A stretch of DNA of 64,000 nucleotides from Mortierella sp. BCC40632 (Eukaryota > Mortierellomycota > Mortierellomycetes > Mortierellales > Mortierellaceae): assembly GCA_011634665.1 (NCBI GenBank), contig WAEK01000003.1, positions 1,830,001 through 1,894,000 on the forward strand. Direction: 5' to 3'. Of the stretch, positions 35,601 through 47,002 are shown piece after piece. Position 1 is the stretch's first letter. Each line of letters starts with the position of its first letter. The translations under genes were made by a program, and so were the position numbers. The notes under the pieces were generated by a model. The model saw only the letters and a program-made list of their open reading frames with translations. It ran no database searches and was not told the DNA's origin.

Positions 35601-36696
35601 TAGCTCCCAGAAAGAGGCGCTCTGGACGGTCGGCAGAATCTAAAGAAGGTTCGATGATTGGGAGCACAAGGGTGAGTGGGTGAATAGAGGAGGAGGAGGA
35701 GGAGGAGGAGCCACATTCATCTCAACAAATATTAGCACCTCTTATACTCTCTCTATTCCCGTCGGCGCTTTTGGGCCAGCTGGACCATATTGCATCTCAC
35801 GGCGTGTCGTCATTGTCCCTCATCTCCTCTGTCTCTTCCTGTCTCTTTGCCAGGGAAAAACAAGAGAGCAAAGTGAACACGGGAGGGAACACAATTTCAA
35901 AAGGTCTCAAGCCCTGATGCTATTCCAAAAGACCACACACACTACCACTACAGCCAGACACGAAGGCGCGAATGAAGGAGAAAAATAGAAAAAAAGTCGC
36001 GGCGGTCGAGATCGATACCAAATATCCTCTTCGTTGAGTGGGAGTAATGGGGGGGGAGGGGTGCACACAGGCCATCCCTAATGCACACACGCACACGCAC
36101 ACACACACACATGCGCACGCTCTTGCTGACATTGCTTTCACCTTTTTTTTTTCTCACTCTTTCTCTTTCTCTTTCTCTCTCTCTCACGCTCCTCTCTCCA
36201 CTCTTCTCTCGCTCATGCACACACACTCTCTCAATCTCTCAATCTCTCTCCCGTCCCGACTGTGGTTGTCCCTGAGGTATGTTGACCACTGTTTTCTTCT
36301 CCAGCAAGAGAGATACCGCCCCCTCCTGGTTTAACCAATTGAGTGTTTTCAACTGCCGCGGACTCTTTTGTGTGCCGCCCCCTGACTCCCTTGACTACTG
36401 GGAGGAAGAAGAGGGAAAGAGGAAAAGGAGACTAGGGTAGAACGTGGCCCTCTCTCTCATTTTTTTTTTGTTTTTTGTTTTTTGTGCCCGATGCGCGTGC
36501 GTTGACCTGTCCTTTTCTGAGGCAGTGGGTCCAGTTGAGCCACGGTCCAGTCCCAGTCTAGTCCAAGAAACCAATGGCGCGAAGAAAGAAAAAATAATAT
36601 AAAAAAAAAAAAAAAAAAAAAAGCCCCGCCGCTTATGAAACCAATTCCTTTGGGTCGTGTCTTTCCACGGAGAAGTACCTTGCTCCCAGGGACTAC

Positions 36697-36739
<43 letters not shown>

Positions 36740-37158
36740 TCGTTCTAGCCCAAACCTCACTCTTGTAAACCTCTTTCATATCCTCACTCCCACGCTCTAG
36801 AATAAGACAGGAAGCAATTGCTTTCCGCTCTGGACCGTGAATGACAGATATTCTTAATGTTCATTTTCTCAAGACTTACATTGGCGCCAAAAGTCTTGGT
36901 GCGGGCCTCAAACTTGGCATGGTCAGAATGACCGATCGAGTCGGCATTTGCCTCGTCCGAGTGAAGACCGTACTTGGGATCGACGCGAAGGCCTTCACAA
37001 ATCTTGGCGATGCCACCGAGTTCACGGGGCAACTTTGGGTTTGTGGGATCCGTTAAGGGAGCGAGGTCAGCGACAGTGTAAGCGAACGTGAGGGTGGCCG
37101 AGCCATTGCCAGCACGGCTGCCCAGCAGCGGCTCGTGGGAGGACGAATCGCGGGGCAT
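32626..37158 (-). CDS. PMC1: PMC1-like P-type (IIB) Ca2+-transporting ATPase
   Basis: Three exons on the minus strand: 37158-36880, 35639-35570 and 35444-32626, about 1055 residues. Donors are GTAAGT and GTAGGT, acceptors TTTAG and CATAG. The 70-nt exon 2 encodes ILPTVQSASFWELV and joins in phase to TKTFGAN before and to the first membrane segment after. Hallmarks: TGES at about 238-241, VAVPEGLPM at about 360 (TM4 ion-binding loop, typical of plasma-membrane/vacuolar type Ca2+ pumps), the phosphorylated Asp in CSDKTGT at about 405, KGASEIVLRGC, and TGDGTNDGPALKMAD. The tail is basic and charged (KPKHGGHRRHDDEEDK), possibly regulatory. Fungal relatives pump cytosolic Ca2+ into the vacuole or out of the cell. 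Intron 1 is about 1240 nt, unusually long for a fungus, and full of CT and CA repeats. Vacuolar versus plasma-membrane location is not determined. Confidence 0.93.
35640..36879 (-). other. Long first intron of the Ca2+-ATPase gene
   Basis: The intron is 1240 nt. It contains a GGAGGA run (about 35690-35710), an AC run (36080-36112), CT-rich sequence (36160-36250), an A run (36601-36622) and a CT tract (36702-36735). Aligning the flanking peptides (TFGAN then ILPTV) to the pump family leaves no missing residues, so no further coding exon is needed inside it. Confidence 0.7.
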
Positions 37159-37630
37159 GAGGGGAGAGGAGGAATGAGATGGACAAGCGACGATGCGTCA
37201 CGAACGGCTCGCCAGGGGGAGGAAAAGGAGGATGAAGGGAGGGAGCGTGGGTAGGGGATAAAGAAGAATGAGAGAAAGAGAAAAAGAGAAAAAGAGAAAA
37301 GAGGAAAGAAGAAGAGAAAAAAAAAAAAAAAAAAAAAAACGAAAGAGAGGAACGCGGACAGGGCTCTCTTAAGGAGAATGAATGGTGAATGAGTGAATGG
37401 CGCGGATTGGATGAGCCAACCAGGGTTGCTTTGGCCCATTCTCCCATTATTGCAATCACTCCATTCCTCTCCCCAGCCTCCCTCATATACTCTGGTCGTA
37501 ATATGCTAATTCGCACACAGATCTGGCCTGTGAGATAACAGCAGAAGGGAAAGCCCAATCATGCTTAGCCTGTGTGGTGCCCGTGTATGAAAAAAAAATA
37601 TATATGCCCGGGTCTTGTTCTCTTTTCTCT
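37159..37630 (-). promoter_or_regulatory. Ca2+-ATPase promoter/leader
   Basis: This is the 472-nt spacer between the UAP1 stop and the ATPase start. On the coding strand it is pyrimidine-rich close to the ATG (GA-rich with an A run at 37318-37339 on the plus strand). On the plus strand ATATATATG near 37597-37605 is AT-rich but no convincing TATA box at a sensible distance was identified. Confidence 0.4.
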
Positions 37631-39190
37631 TTATTCCTTTACGACTGACTCCTGTACAAACTCGACATCGTCTATTGTCTCGAATGCCCCTGCGCGGATG
37701 GTCCGGCCCCGCACCCACTCTAATCCTTCGCCTGCATAACTCATTGTTGGTCCAATTTCAAGCCCCAGCCGCGTCTCTTCCGCTTCATCTGCTGTGATTG
37801 ACTGCTTTTTAGTCCCACTGATTACACGACCACCTGCTTCCTCGATCCATCGGATATGCAAACGCTCCAGGTCCCGTCGGGCTGTGCTAGGCGAGTCCAA
37901 GCCTTGCGCATTTTTCATGGGCGAGAACTCTCTTGATCGCTCCACCTCCAGGCACGTGAACCGGTCCGCCATTGGAAAGATATCAAACACAAAGAGCTCA
38001 AGCTTGACCCCATTCGGTGCCTCAGGATGGATACGGTGCCCTGTCTTGAGATCAATATAAGGGATCTTTTTCGAGGCCACGTGGTAGAGAAGGGATTTCT
38101 TTTCCTGGTCTTGCAAGATTGCTGGTAACCGGTGTAAAAAGTCGAGCGTATAGCTCTGGTTGCAGATGTTACCAGCACGATAGACAAACTCACCCGTTTC
38201 AGCATCGATCAGCGCGGCAAGAGCCGGGTCCATCTCCGAGTACTCAACGACTTTAATCAATCCGTTCTGTCGGCAGATCACGCCCAGTGGCTCAGTTGGC
38301 ATGGTCTTGGGCATTACTTTTGCCATCACATCTGCTTGCATGGCTACCATATGTCCGATCCCGACTGGATCCCCTATCTTGATCAGGATGTTGTCGACCG
38401 AGTAACAGTGCACGTACTTGACCCTTCGATCTTGCAGCCAGTCTAGAACTCCTTCGTGATAGAGTGCCCAGTAAAGTCCGCCATTGCCATTGGGTGAAGC
38501 AGCAATGCTATTCTTTTCGTTAAGCAAAAGCTTTCCATGTAAATCAAAGCAAGGAAGTACTCCTTGTTCAAAGACCATAATCTGGTTGACATCCAGGCCA
38601 AAATAATCATGTTCTCTTAGAAACATCTCTGTGTGCTCCCGTGTCGGACCCGAGGTCATGATGCACCAGGGAACAATGACTGGCGGGACAGACTCAATTG
38701 GTTGCCGAGTTCTCTGTGCTTGATCGAGTCTGGCGAGCTCCTGGAGCTTTTGGATCTTTTCTGCCTGTAGTTGGAAGAGTGTCTTGTGTGAAGGCAGTCC
38801 AATATCACGATAACATCCCTTGGGCAATGGGGATCCTAACCGAGTGCCCTGTCCGCCTGCCAAGAGCACAACCGCCACCTGACCACTGGCAATGGTCTTC
38901 AGCCCAAGCGAGGCCCATTCATGGATTTCTTCTGCGGTGGCTGTCAGCACGGACTTGGCCTCATCTTTAGCCAGTGGCTCCAAACCTTGAACCGTGGTCT
39001 TGTCCTTGGAGGTGGCTATGGCACGACGAAAGATGGAGTTGAGAGCCTCTGGGTCGAGCGACTCGAGCTGGTGAAGGAATGGTGTCTTCTCAGCCTCGGA
39101 GAGACTGTCCCAAAAGGCAAAGACATGGTCCTGTCCAGCGACCTGGTATTTTTGCCGGACGGTCGCGACCCTTGCACTAGCCAAAGTCAT
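37631..39190 (-). CDS. UAP1: UDP-N-acetylglucosamine pyrophosphorylase
   Basis: Start ATG at 39190 (MTLASARVAT) gives 519 residues without introns, stop at 37631; family members are about 480-520 residues. The enzyme makes UDP-GlcNAc from UTP and GlcNAc-1-phosphate in the cytosol, feeding chitin, N-glycan and GPI-anchor synthesis. Visible motifs: the nucleotide-binding loop LLAGGQGTRLGSPLPKG (about 109-124), LPSHKTLFQLQAEKI (132-145), VPWCIMTSGPT, NGGLYWAL, the uridine/sugar-site region with VDNILIKIGDPVGIG, and APNGVKLELFVFDIFP. The frame is open upstream to an in-frame ATG at 39619, which would add 143 residues including Arg/Glu-rich and IHPS/IHSF repeat translation; the shorter start matches the family and is preferred. 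Its neighbour is the co-oriented Ca2+-ATPase; there is no sign of shared regulation. Confidence 0.95.
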   Translation of the reverse strand: MTLASARVATVRQKYQVAGQDHVFAFWDSLSEAEKTPFLHQLESLDPEALNSIFRRAIATSKDKTTVQGLEPLAKDEAKSVLTATAEEIHEWASLGLKTIASGQVAVVLLAGGQGTRLGSPLPKGCYRDIGLPSHKTLFQLQAEKIQKLQELARLDQAQRTRQPIESVPPVIVPWCIMTSGPTREHTEMFLREHDYFGLDVNQIMVFEQGVLPCFDLHGKLLLNEKNSIAASPNGNGGLYWALYHEGVLDWLQDRRVKYVHCYSVDNILIKIGDPVGIGHMVAMQADVMAKVMPKTMPTEPLGVICRQNGLIKVVEYSEMDPALAALIDAETGEFVYRAGNICNQSYTLDFLHRLPAILQDQEKKSLLYHVASKKIPYIDLKTGHRIHPEAPNGVKLELFVFDIFPMADRFTCLEVERSREFSPMKNAQGLDSPSTARRDLERLHIRWIEEAGGRVISGTKKQSITADEAEETRLGLEIGPTMSYAGEGLEWVRGRTIRAGAFETIDDVEFVQESVVKE

Positions 39191-39370
39191 TGGAAAGAAG
39201 TTGGGGAGATGTGAATGAATAAGTGAGTGAATAAATGAATGAATGAATGAATGGATGGATGGATGGATGGATGGATGGATGGATGGATGAAAGGGTATTA
39301 GATGAGAACTCCTTGTGGTCAAAGCAGGAGTGCTGTGGTCTGTGGATGGAGAATGAGGATGTGGGAAAAG

Positions 39371-39402
<32 letters not shown>

Positions 39403-40119
39403 TCTTCTCTCTTCTCTCTATTCTCTCTCTTGCGTCCAAAGACGAAAAAGAGGGAGAGAAGAGACACACCAAGAGACACAAACGCGGTCCCGTGTGCGAG
39501 TGTGGCGAAGTCCAGGGTGCGTCATGATGTGCCGTTGCTCTGTCTTTCCTCCGAGTGGGACTGTGTCTGTTAATCCATTGGGGCGAGAATAGGGGTATCC
39601 TGGAGTAGGGGATCTCCATGGTGGGGCCTCATTCTCTCTCTCTCATTCTCTCTCTCTCTCTCTCTCTCCCTCTCTCTCTCTCTTCTCTCCTCCAAAAGAG
39701 TGTATGCTCTTCCAAAAATACCCTGCTTGCCCTTTTCTTTCTCACTTCTCCCCGATAAACACACACACACACATACACTCACGCATGAACACAAAGAAAC
39801 CGCAGCCAGGTGTCCGTTGCAGCATGGGTCGAAGAAGTAGGAAAAAAAAAAGGCTTTGTAAACAAACAATAATATGCACTCTAGACCACGCGTGCACTGC
39901 CTGGACACCAACCGAAGTTACTGCCACTAGGCACTACCCCAAGGCATGGCTGCAGTGCACACACAGACATTTGCAAGAGAGACACACACACATGGACTTG
40001 ACGGGCTGCAGCAACGCCTCGCAGGCATCGAGACATTCGACTCGAGAAGGAAAGAAAAAAAATGGCCGGCGAGACATCGGCCGCTGAAAAGGCGGAGAGG
40101 GCTGAGAAGGCGTGAGTGT

Positions 40120-40171
<52 letters not shown>

Positions 40172-40323
40172 AAGAGAGAGAATGAGAGAATGAGAGAAAG
40201 AGAGAGCGCTCAATAGCTCCATCCCGCCCCATGGCTCTCTTCTTTGCGGCTCCCTGGGTGGGCCCAAAAAAAAGCTGCTTTGGTTGGCAAACGGCTCTGC
40301 GAAATGCTCAGACTCCCTCTTTT

Positions 40324-40378
<55 letters not shown>

Positions 40379-40746
40379 CCTTCCTCTCTCTCTCTCTCGC
40401 TCTCTCGCAGCACTCTATCAGTCGCGCTCTGGCTCCTGCACGCCCCCATCCGCGCTTTGCTCTCGCTCGTCCCCGACCTCTCGCCTCGACTGTCCACTTG
40501 TTCCTGATACCCCAGCTCCGTCCTCAACACAGCGTTGGCCGAGCAATAAAAAAAAAAAAAAACAGGACCGAGAGCCAGCACCCGGCAAATCTCTTTTTTA
40601 CTTTCTTTCCGCATCTCCATCCGACTCTACCACCGCTACCATTCCTTCATCTCCATTCATTCTCCACGACCTCCAATACACTCAACTAGCCATTGCCTCT
40701 TCTCGACCATCCCTCTAGTTCTGGACCGGCAAATCCATTCAGCAGG
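39191..40746. other. Intergenic region between UAP1 and the coiled-coil gene side
   Basis: No gene is established. Contents: the tetranucleotide repeat (39236-39289); CT-rich sequence at 39365-39430 (GA on the UAP1 coding strand, an exception to the leader pattern); CT tracts at 39630-39690; a CA run near 39759-39773; a GA tract at 40128-40167; a CT tract at 40327-40367; and an A run at 40547-40562. The CT tract and following pyrimidine-rich sequence up to 40720 look like the leaders that precede other plus-strand genes. Confidence 0.5.
39236..39289 (-). repeat. (GAAT)n-(GGAT)n tetranucleotide repeat in the UAP1 5' leader
   Basis: About four GAAT units and then about ten GGAT units lie 46-100 nt upstream of the UAP1 start codon. 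Because the repeat unit is 4 nt, a length change of one unit would shift the phase of the upstream open frame. Confidence 0.9.
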
Positions 40747-41107
40747 ATGACCTACCGCGAGGAAGATGACCAGGAAGATGTATGTTGTCCGAGGAAGGTG
40801 TTCCTGACAGAGGGAAGAAGAGAGAGAGAGACTGTGTGTGTGTGAGAGAGAGAGTGATAGCAGAAAAGGAGAGGAGAGGACTGACTATTCGTCCCAGAGG
40901 ACTAGGAACGCAGTAACAGTTGAATAGAGAGGTCACAGACACATACCACACGTCGCATGCCTCTTCCGTGTCCTCTCTGGGCCTTTGTCTCCGCCTTGGG
41001 GATCATTTGGGTGAATGGGTTGACACTACGGTGTCATTATTCACCACATTCATCCTGCCCATTCTCCCTCTTCTCATTCTCCTGGCTTGCCAAGGAGAGA
41101 GAAAGAT

Positions 41108-41140
<33 letters not shown>

Positions 41141-41310
41141 GTCTTTTCATTGTTATAGGGACCATGAAAGTGAGGAAAAGAAAAAAACCACTCGTCACAT
41201 GAACTCATTTCTCACCATGAACCTCTCCCTCTGTCTCTGTGTGTGTGTGTGTTGCACAATGACCTTAGATCCTGATCTCAACCATGAGATCACTTGATCT
41301 CGCCAACAAG
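40747..41310 (+). CDS. Candidate 5' end of an unrecognised multi-exon gene
   Basis: Only weak evidence. An ATG at 40747 opens an 11-codon acidic exon (MTYREEDDQED, 40747-40779) followed by a consensus-like donor GTATGT. A second in-phase block at 41269-41310 (ILISTMRSLDLANK) is preceded by CCTTAG and followed by donor GTAGGT. Upstream there is a CT tract and pyrimidine-rich leader as before other plus-strand genes. I cannot find a convincing third exon: Asp/Gly-rich frames at about 41470-41600 (GAT GGT repeats) are possible. I do not recognise the protein. It could also be chance, or non-coding leader exons of the coiled-coil gene starting at 42178. Confidence 0.2.
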
Positions 41311-41681
41311 GTAGGTGACCCGAATAAGGAGGCGAACATGCTTTCTCTCTCTCTCTCTTTTTATTCATGCGCCTGGACTCAAGCAGCGGGACAGGTCAGG
41401 ACAGGTCAGGACAGGACGAGCCTTTCTCCTCTACACACATAGACATCACACAGCCTTGTTCGCCGATGCTGCATCGGGATTGACGACAATAATGATGGCG
41501 GCGACGAGGACGGCGTCAGCAGCGATGATGGTGATGGTGATGGTGATGATAATGGCGACAGCTACTGCAGCAGTAACCCTAGGAGAACTAGGGGAGAAAA
41601 GGGCATTGGTGGGACATGGCTCCAAATGTCGTTCTTGTCGCCCTGCTCTCTCTCTCTGTTGCTGTCACAGCTTCCTTCCCC

Positions 41682-41713
<32 letters not shown>

Positions 41714-41975
41714 GATGTATTATTATTACTCGCTCCCTTATATACTCTCTTCTTCTCACCTCCGTGCCCTGCCCAACCTCCATTTGTTCCTTACTTTGTT
41801 TCTTCCCCACGACTCATTGGCATGCATTCACACTCTGCCTAGGAGTCAGTGGGATGACAACTGCGACAGAAGACTCCTTTATCTTTATTCCGCCTGTGCT
41901 TCTCTTTTTTTCTTTTCTTTTCTTTTCTTGAATTATTCGACCTTCTTCAACTTCAATCTCTCCACTCCACGTGTA

Positions 41976-42023
<48 letters not shown>

Positions 42024-42177
42024 TTCCCTCTCTTTCTCTCTCTTTCTCACTTGCATTCTCTCGCCTCTTTTCTTTATCTGGACAGTCTGTCCTGGCCCTC
42101 GCTTTCCTCCTATCCCATCTTGTCTATAATCGGCTTTTGTTCTTATCTTCACAATCACCATCTTCATCGCTGCCATC
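41311..42177. other. Leader region of the coiled-coil gene
   Basis: It includes three direct GGACAGGTCA-type repeats at about 41389-41418, a GATGGT/GATGAT triplet stretch at 41525-41560, a T run at 41688-41713 and CT tracts at 41978-42050. The pyrimidine richness ends 20-40 nt before the ATG at 42178. Confidence 0.5.
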
Positions 42178-45100
42178 ATGAGCACTCGCTTTGCAAAACC
42201 CAGTCGCGTCGGTTCTAGTCATGGATCCTATTCACCAGCGTCATCACCCCATCTTGACTTGGGCGGGTCGTTGCTTGGACCATTGCTTCCAATCCCAGAA
42301 GCATCTGTGCCCTCTGTGAAGAAGCATCATCACCACTCGCGATCCTCGTCCACTTACAGCTGGGACCGCAACGGCGACGACCCCCAGGCGACCAATTACT
42401 TTAGTTCCAACAACTCGACAGAGCTATTCCACCACAGCAATAGTCATAGCCATAGCCACAATCACAATCACAGCAAAAGCCATGGCAATTACAGTGGCAG
42501 CAGTGGCAGTACCCAATATGCACTGCAACAGCGCGAGCACGAATACCTACTAAACGAACACCGTGCCCTTACTCAGAAACATGCACTAGCCCAGCGAGAA
42601 GTTATTTCGGCACGGAACCATCAGGCGCGACTCGAGAACCAAGTCTACGAACTGGACCAGTCCCTGGCCGATGCCCGAAAAGAAAGCCAACGGTTGCATA
42701 GAGCCAAGCGGGAACAAGAACGTCAGCTCGAACAGAACAACTCGGCCTTTGAGCGGGAGCGGTCCATGTGGCAGGAGCGAGAATCTGAGCTCGTGCGGAG
42801 CCTCAAGTTTGCAACGCGTCCTTTGATTGTCCAGCCTGCCAAAGGTAAACCTTTTTCTCACGTCTGTGCACGGATGCGGCGTTATTCGGTGGGCAATGGG
42901 GCGCATGGACGATGAGGAGAAGCAAAGGAGAGTATTGTCCCCCTTGTGGAGAGAGAGTTGGGTTCTCCGTCTAATTATAGTCAACTCTTTTTTGTCTTGT
43001 TTACAAATAACAACAACAACAACAACGCCCCCGCTCTGCTGTTCTTCACCTCCTCCCTTCTCCTGGCCTCGATGGATCCTCGACAACATCTCGGCTTCTC
43101 ATAGAACGGGGAGACGACGAAAGAGAGTCTTTGCCGCCCCAAATCCAACAGCAAATTGCAGAGAACAATGCCGCGCAGGCGAGGGCATTGAGGGCACAAG
43201 AAAAGTTGGTCAATGAGCTCCAACAACAAGTCTACAGTCTTGGCCAGGATCTGTTGGAACGTCAGCGGTCATTCTCACTCCAGGAGTCGACATTGAAGGC
43301 CGAGCTCCAGCAGGCACAGGAACTACACAAGGCGTTGATGGAAGAAAACGAAGGATACCAGATGCTTCTGCATGAGAAGACCATGAATGGCGAGTTTATG
43401 CAGACAAGCATCATGAAGGTAAGCAAATGGGCACAAAAGAAGAGAGGGGGGGGGGGTGAACCACACAGAACCGCACCACAGGGAACGTAACAGGGAAGAA
43501 TCAACAAGTGTCGGATAATCAGGAAAAGCAGGGGTTAGTCCTTGTCGTTTTTTTTTTCTTTGGTTCCCTTTTTACACTTGTATCGGACAAAGCACCCAAA
43601 AGGAATGTTGAGGTTGCGAGGAAACCAGTGATCATGGGCGTTCAGGAGGTGGTGCATTCCTCTCCTTCTCCTTCCTTCTCCCCTACTGCTTACAATAATC
43701 GCACTCACGCTACCTTTTCTTTTCCGGTACATGTCTATGGTTGTGTGCCTGCGCTCCTTCCACCTCCTGAAACCCAACAGAGCACTAGTTATAATGACGA
43801 CTTGTCTGGGGCTGCAGCTGGACTCGCTGGAGGTCAGACTAACGGCTCTGTCAATCTAGCAGACGAGCTCGGAAAGGCCTTTGAGCGGTCTCCTGGATCA
43901 CCCTTCTCCAACTCACTCACGGCGGACCCATCCATGACAATTGAATCACTCATGGAAGATAATCGACAGCTGAAAGAGTCGAACAGTGCCTTAAACCTTT
44001 ATATTTCCAAGATCTTGACCAGGATTATGGGGAACCCACATTTGCAAGCAATCCTTGCAGCAGATTATAGTCCTAGCCGGACGACCACCAGCACAAGCAG
44101 CTCCTCTCTGACGACCGCTGCAGCCAGCACGACCTCCACATCGGTCTCCTCCAGTGCAGGCGCAGACTGGAACGGCGAGTCACAGGCGGGTGGCTCTGAC
44201 CCGGAGCGGGACAGCCACCAATCCAACCAAAAGAATGACAAGAAACCCGAAGTAGGCCGTGCACGGTCCAGGTCCCTGTTTAGTGGCTCGTTCTCACTCC
44301 GAGCGCGTCCTGCTTACTCGCAACCCACCCAACCGCACCCATCATTTCCTCCGCCTGCACGGTCATCCGCATCCTCTAACAGAAGTCGGAGTAGCTCAGA
44401 TGAGGACCAGACAAGTGCTAATAGTAACGTCCTAGAGTCGTTCCAGGAGGGCCATGCCGTCGAAGACGACTCGCCCCAGCGGATAGCGGTTGACTCGACA
44501 GTGGAGTTTCACAACCCTATGTACGAGCAGCTGACAACCTTTGACCAACCCTACACACGAAAACAACTCCAGCGACATGCCACCCTGGGTGCCTATGACC
44601 GGCATCAACGGCGGCAGACCATCGGAACAAGCCCAAGTGGAGGTCACGACAGGAACACTGGTCATGGACGATATGCAAGCGACACTCACTCGAACCAAGG
44701 ACCTGACCCACGACGGTCCATGGTCGTAAAGAGTAAACCACATTCACAGCCTCACTCTGGGCTTTGGTCCACTCCGGAATCGACCCCACAATCTATGTCA
44801 CTTTCTTACTCTTCCTCGTCCTCATCTTCACCATCGATTCCTCCTGCGGTGGCTGAGGAGGTATTGTCTCCAACTCAGGCTCAGGGCCATAGACCCGCTT
44901 TGCAGGACAAGGCTGGGTCTTTGTCCCCCTCTTTGTCCATCTCGACTGCAGCGTCGTCTACTACGAGCACTGGTGGTGCGGCCTCAACCCCCTCTACCCC
45001 CGTGAACACGACTGCAGCCACGGCAGAGGCAGGAGGTGCCTGGAAAAAGATTATGCGGCGGATGAGTATGCTGGGCGGCAGTGCCGGAAATACGACGGCA

Positions 45101-45226
45101 GTCCTTCCTATGGCGGCAGCTACGGCGTCAGCGCCTTCGTTACCTGAACTGATTCGGACAGAGCCAATTAGTGAGCTAGATGCATCTGAGGCAACGACGC
45201 GTACTGCGGAAGTGTCGATACCGTGA
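42178..45226 (+). CDS. Coiled-coil protein with disordered C-terminal half
   Basis: Three exons: 42178-42844, 43105-43418 and 43781-45226, about 808 residues. Splice sites are GTAAAC..CATAG and GTAAGC..AACAG; both joins keep frame (phase 1, then phase 0). Residues 1-115 are Ser/His-rich. A long heptad-type coiled coil runs from about 120 to 325, covering exon 1's end and exon 2 (for example LENQVYELDQSLADARKESQ and KLVNELQQQVYSLGQDLLER). Exon 3 opens with a conserved-looking block (TIESLMEDNRQLKESNSALN, YISKILTRI, HLQAIL) and then about 380 residues of Ser/Thr/Pro/Arg-rich disorder with one Lys/Arg patch (WKKIMRRMSMLGG). It resembles fungal coiled-coil proteins annotated only as M-protein-repeat-like; a cytoskeletal or spindle/septum scaffold is a guess. 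The acceptor of exon 3 is the least certain boundary, since the frame is also open upstream to 43508. Confidence 0.8.
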
Positions 45227-45805
45227 GCGAAAAGGAGTGCGAACGGGGGTTGGGGGTTGGATGGCAAAAAAAAAAAAAAAAAAAAAAATGCAAACGACAA
45301 AACAAGAGACAAGGGATATACTGGAGAATGCATAAAATAAAACAAATAAGACGTATGATTTTGAAAGTAGTTTAAAGCGTCAAGAATCGACAAGAACATG
45401 TTGGCGAGAAAGAGAAAGAAAAAAAAGGGGGGAAAGGGAGAACGAGAAATGTCAAGGCCGGCAACTCATGGCCCGTGGGCAAATATATAAAAAGGGTCAT
45501 TTATCGAGTACAAAGTATTTAGTCCTTTATAGCGGATAAAAAAATATCCCGCTGGTAGAAAAAAAAAAAAAAGGAACCTGAGTCCTTTGTTACTTTTGCT
45601 AAACCTAACCATTTCTGTAGTAGGGAGTCTCCGCGCGCAAGATCGCTACTAGAAAAAAAAAAGGTCTATAAAATACAAAGACTCTCCATGTCTGCTCTAA
45701 TACCAACTCTTCTCTCTGACTCTTTCTCTCTCTCCCTTACGCACACTCTCTCTCCTGCCTCACAGAATAGCGCACTTTCCCGGAGACTCTGCTCATTCTA
45801 GTATC
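45227..45805 (+). promoter_or_regulatory. Spacer and promoter before methyltransferase-like copy 1
   Basis: After the coiled-coil stop there is an A run (45267-45288). TATATAAAAAG occurs at 45484-45494 and TATAAAAT at 45667-45674, the latter about 130 nt before the ATG at 45806 and a plausible TATA box. Between 45710 and 45765 the plus strand is CT-rich, the leader pattern repeated before the other copies. Confidence 0.45.
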
Positions 45806-46558
45806 ATGTTAGCCAAGGCCCTTTGTCTTTCCATCCAAACAGCTACCTTCCTCCTTTCCATCCGCCCACCAAAGTCCTCGTCTTACAAGGAAAGCGCCGA
45901 TAAGGTCAAGGACGAAGGCATTGCTTACCAACTTGTTTCCATACTCGCCACCAAGTGGGGCCAGGCAATGACATTCTTTGCCTCGGCCTTTTATATCTAT
46001 CTTATGTGGAAAGGGATCATCTCAGATGAGCTCAAGACCTGGCAAGTCTTGGCTACCATTATCTGCGTGTCTGGGTACATCCTCCGTGCCTGGGCCTTTA
46101 GAACTCTAGGCAAATTCTTTACTGCAAGTCGAAAAAAAAACGGATGTTTTCTTGACATGATCGGATGTGGAGTGTTTTTTGAGGAGATATCAGACGGCTA
46201 ATCTTTTTACCCTCCTTTAATGCTATCCTAGTACTCTCTGACGATTCGACAGAATCATCGACTGGTCCAAGACGGACCCTACACATACCTCATCCACCCT
46301 TCGTATACGGCTCTCTACATGACCATGAACCCTTTTGTATTCACCTTGGCTTATGAGGGCATTTGGACCGAGTTTATTGAGACACGCCTATTTGTCCCTA
46401 TTCCGGGAATCCTGGTCGTTCTTGCCGTCTTGCTTGTCAATGCAGGAATTATATACCTTCGTATCCGAGGCGAAGAAAAGATGCTCTTGCAACACTTTGG
46501 ATCCGAGTGGAGAGAGTATACAAAGTGCCGTTGGAGATTTGTCCCGTTTGTTTTTTAA
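45806..46558 (+). CDS. Isoprenylcysteine-methyltransferase-like membrane protein, copy 1
   Basis: Two exons: 45806-46123 and 46232-46558, giving 214 residues. The intron (108 nt) appears to start with GC (ACT then GCAAGT) and end in CCTAG. Unspliced reading hits TAA at 46199-46201, so removal is required. Hydrophobic stretches near residues 4-20, 48-66, 77-93, 130-145 and 158-178 indicate about four or five membrane spans. The C-terminal half carries the ICMT/Ste14 and phospholipid-N-methyltransferase fold motifs: NHRLVQDGPY (114-123), HPSYTALYM (128-136) and near the end RIRGEEKMLLQHFGSEWREY, all for S-adenosylmethionine and substrate binding. The Arg of the usual RHPxY is Ile here (LIHPSY). 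ICMT methylates prenylated C-terminal cysteines at the ER; whether this copy does so is not known. It is the first of four tandem paralogues. Confidence 0.85.
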
Positions 46559-46940
46559 AAAGAGCGCTTAAAAGAAGAGTTCCCATTGCCAAAAGTGCTC
46601 TATTGCTGTCGCATAGGAACAAGATTAGGTAGATCGTATTGTCATAAAGTCCATTCTTCTCCTTTTATCTACAACTCTGTATCTTGAGCGGCCCACTCAT
46701 CTCCATTTTTTTTTCTCATCCTACCTCTTGCCTTCTCGCGCTGTCTCTTGCCTAATCATCCTGTTTCTTGTCTTCTCATCTTGTCTCATGCTTTCTCATT
46801 CTTTCCCATCCTCTCCCTGTTTTTCCTTTCTTTCCCTTCTTTCTCTTGCCTTCCCTTCTTTCTCTTGCTTTCATTTGCTTTCCCTTACTTTCCCTTGCTT
46901 TATCTTGCTTTCCTCGATTTTTCCTTCATTCCTTTGTTTA

Positions 46941-47002
<62 letters not shown>

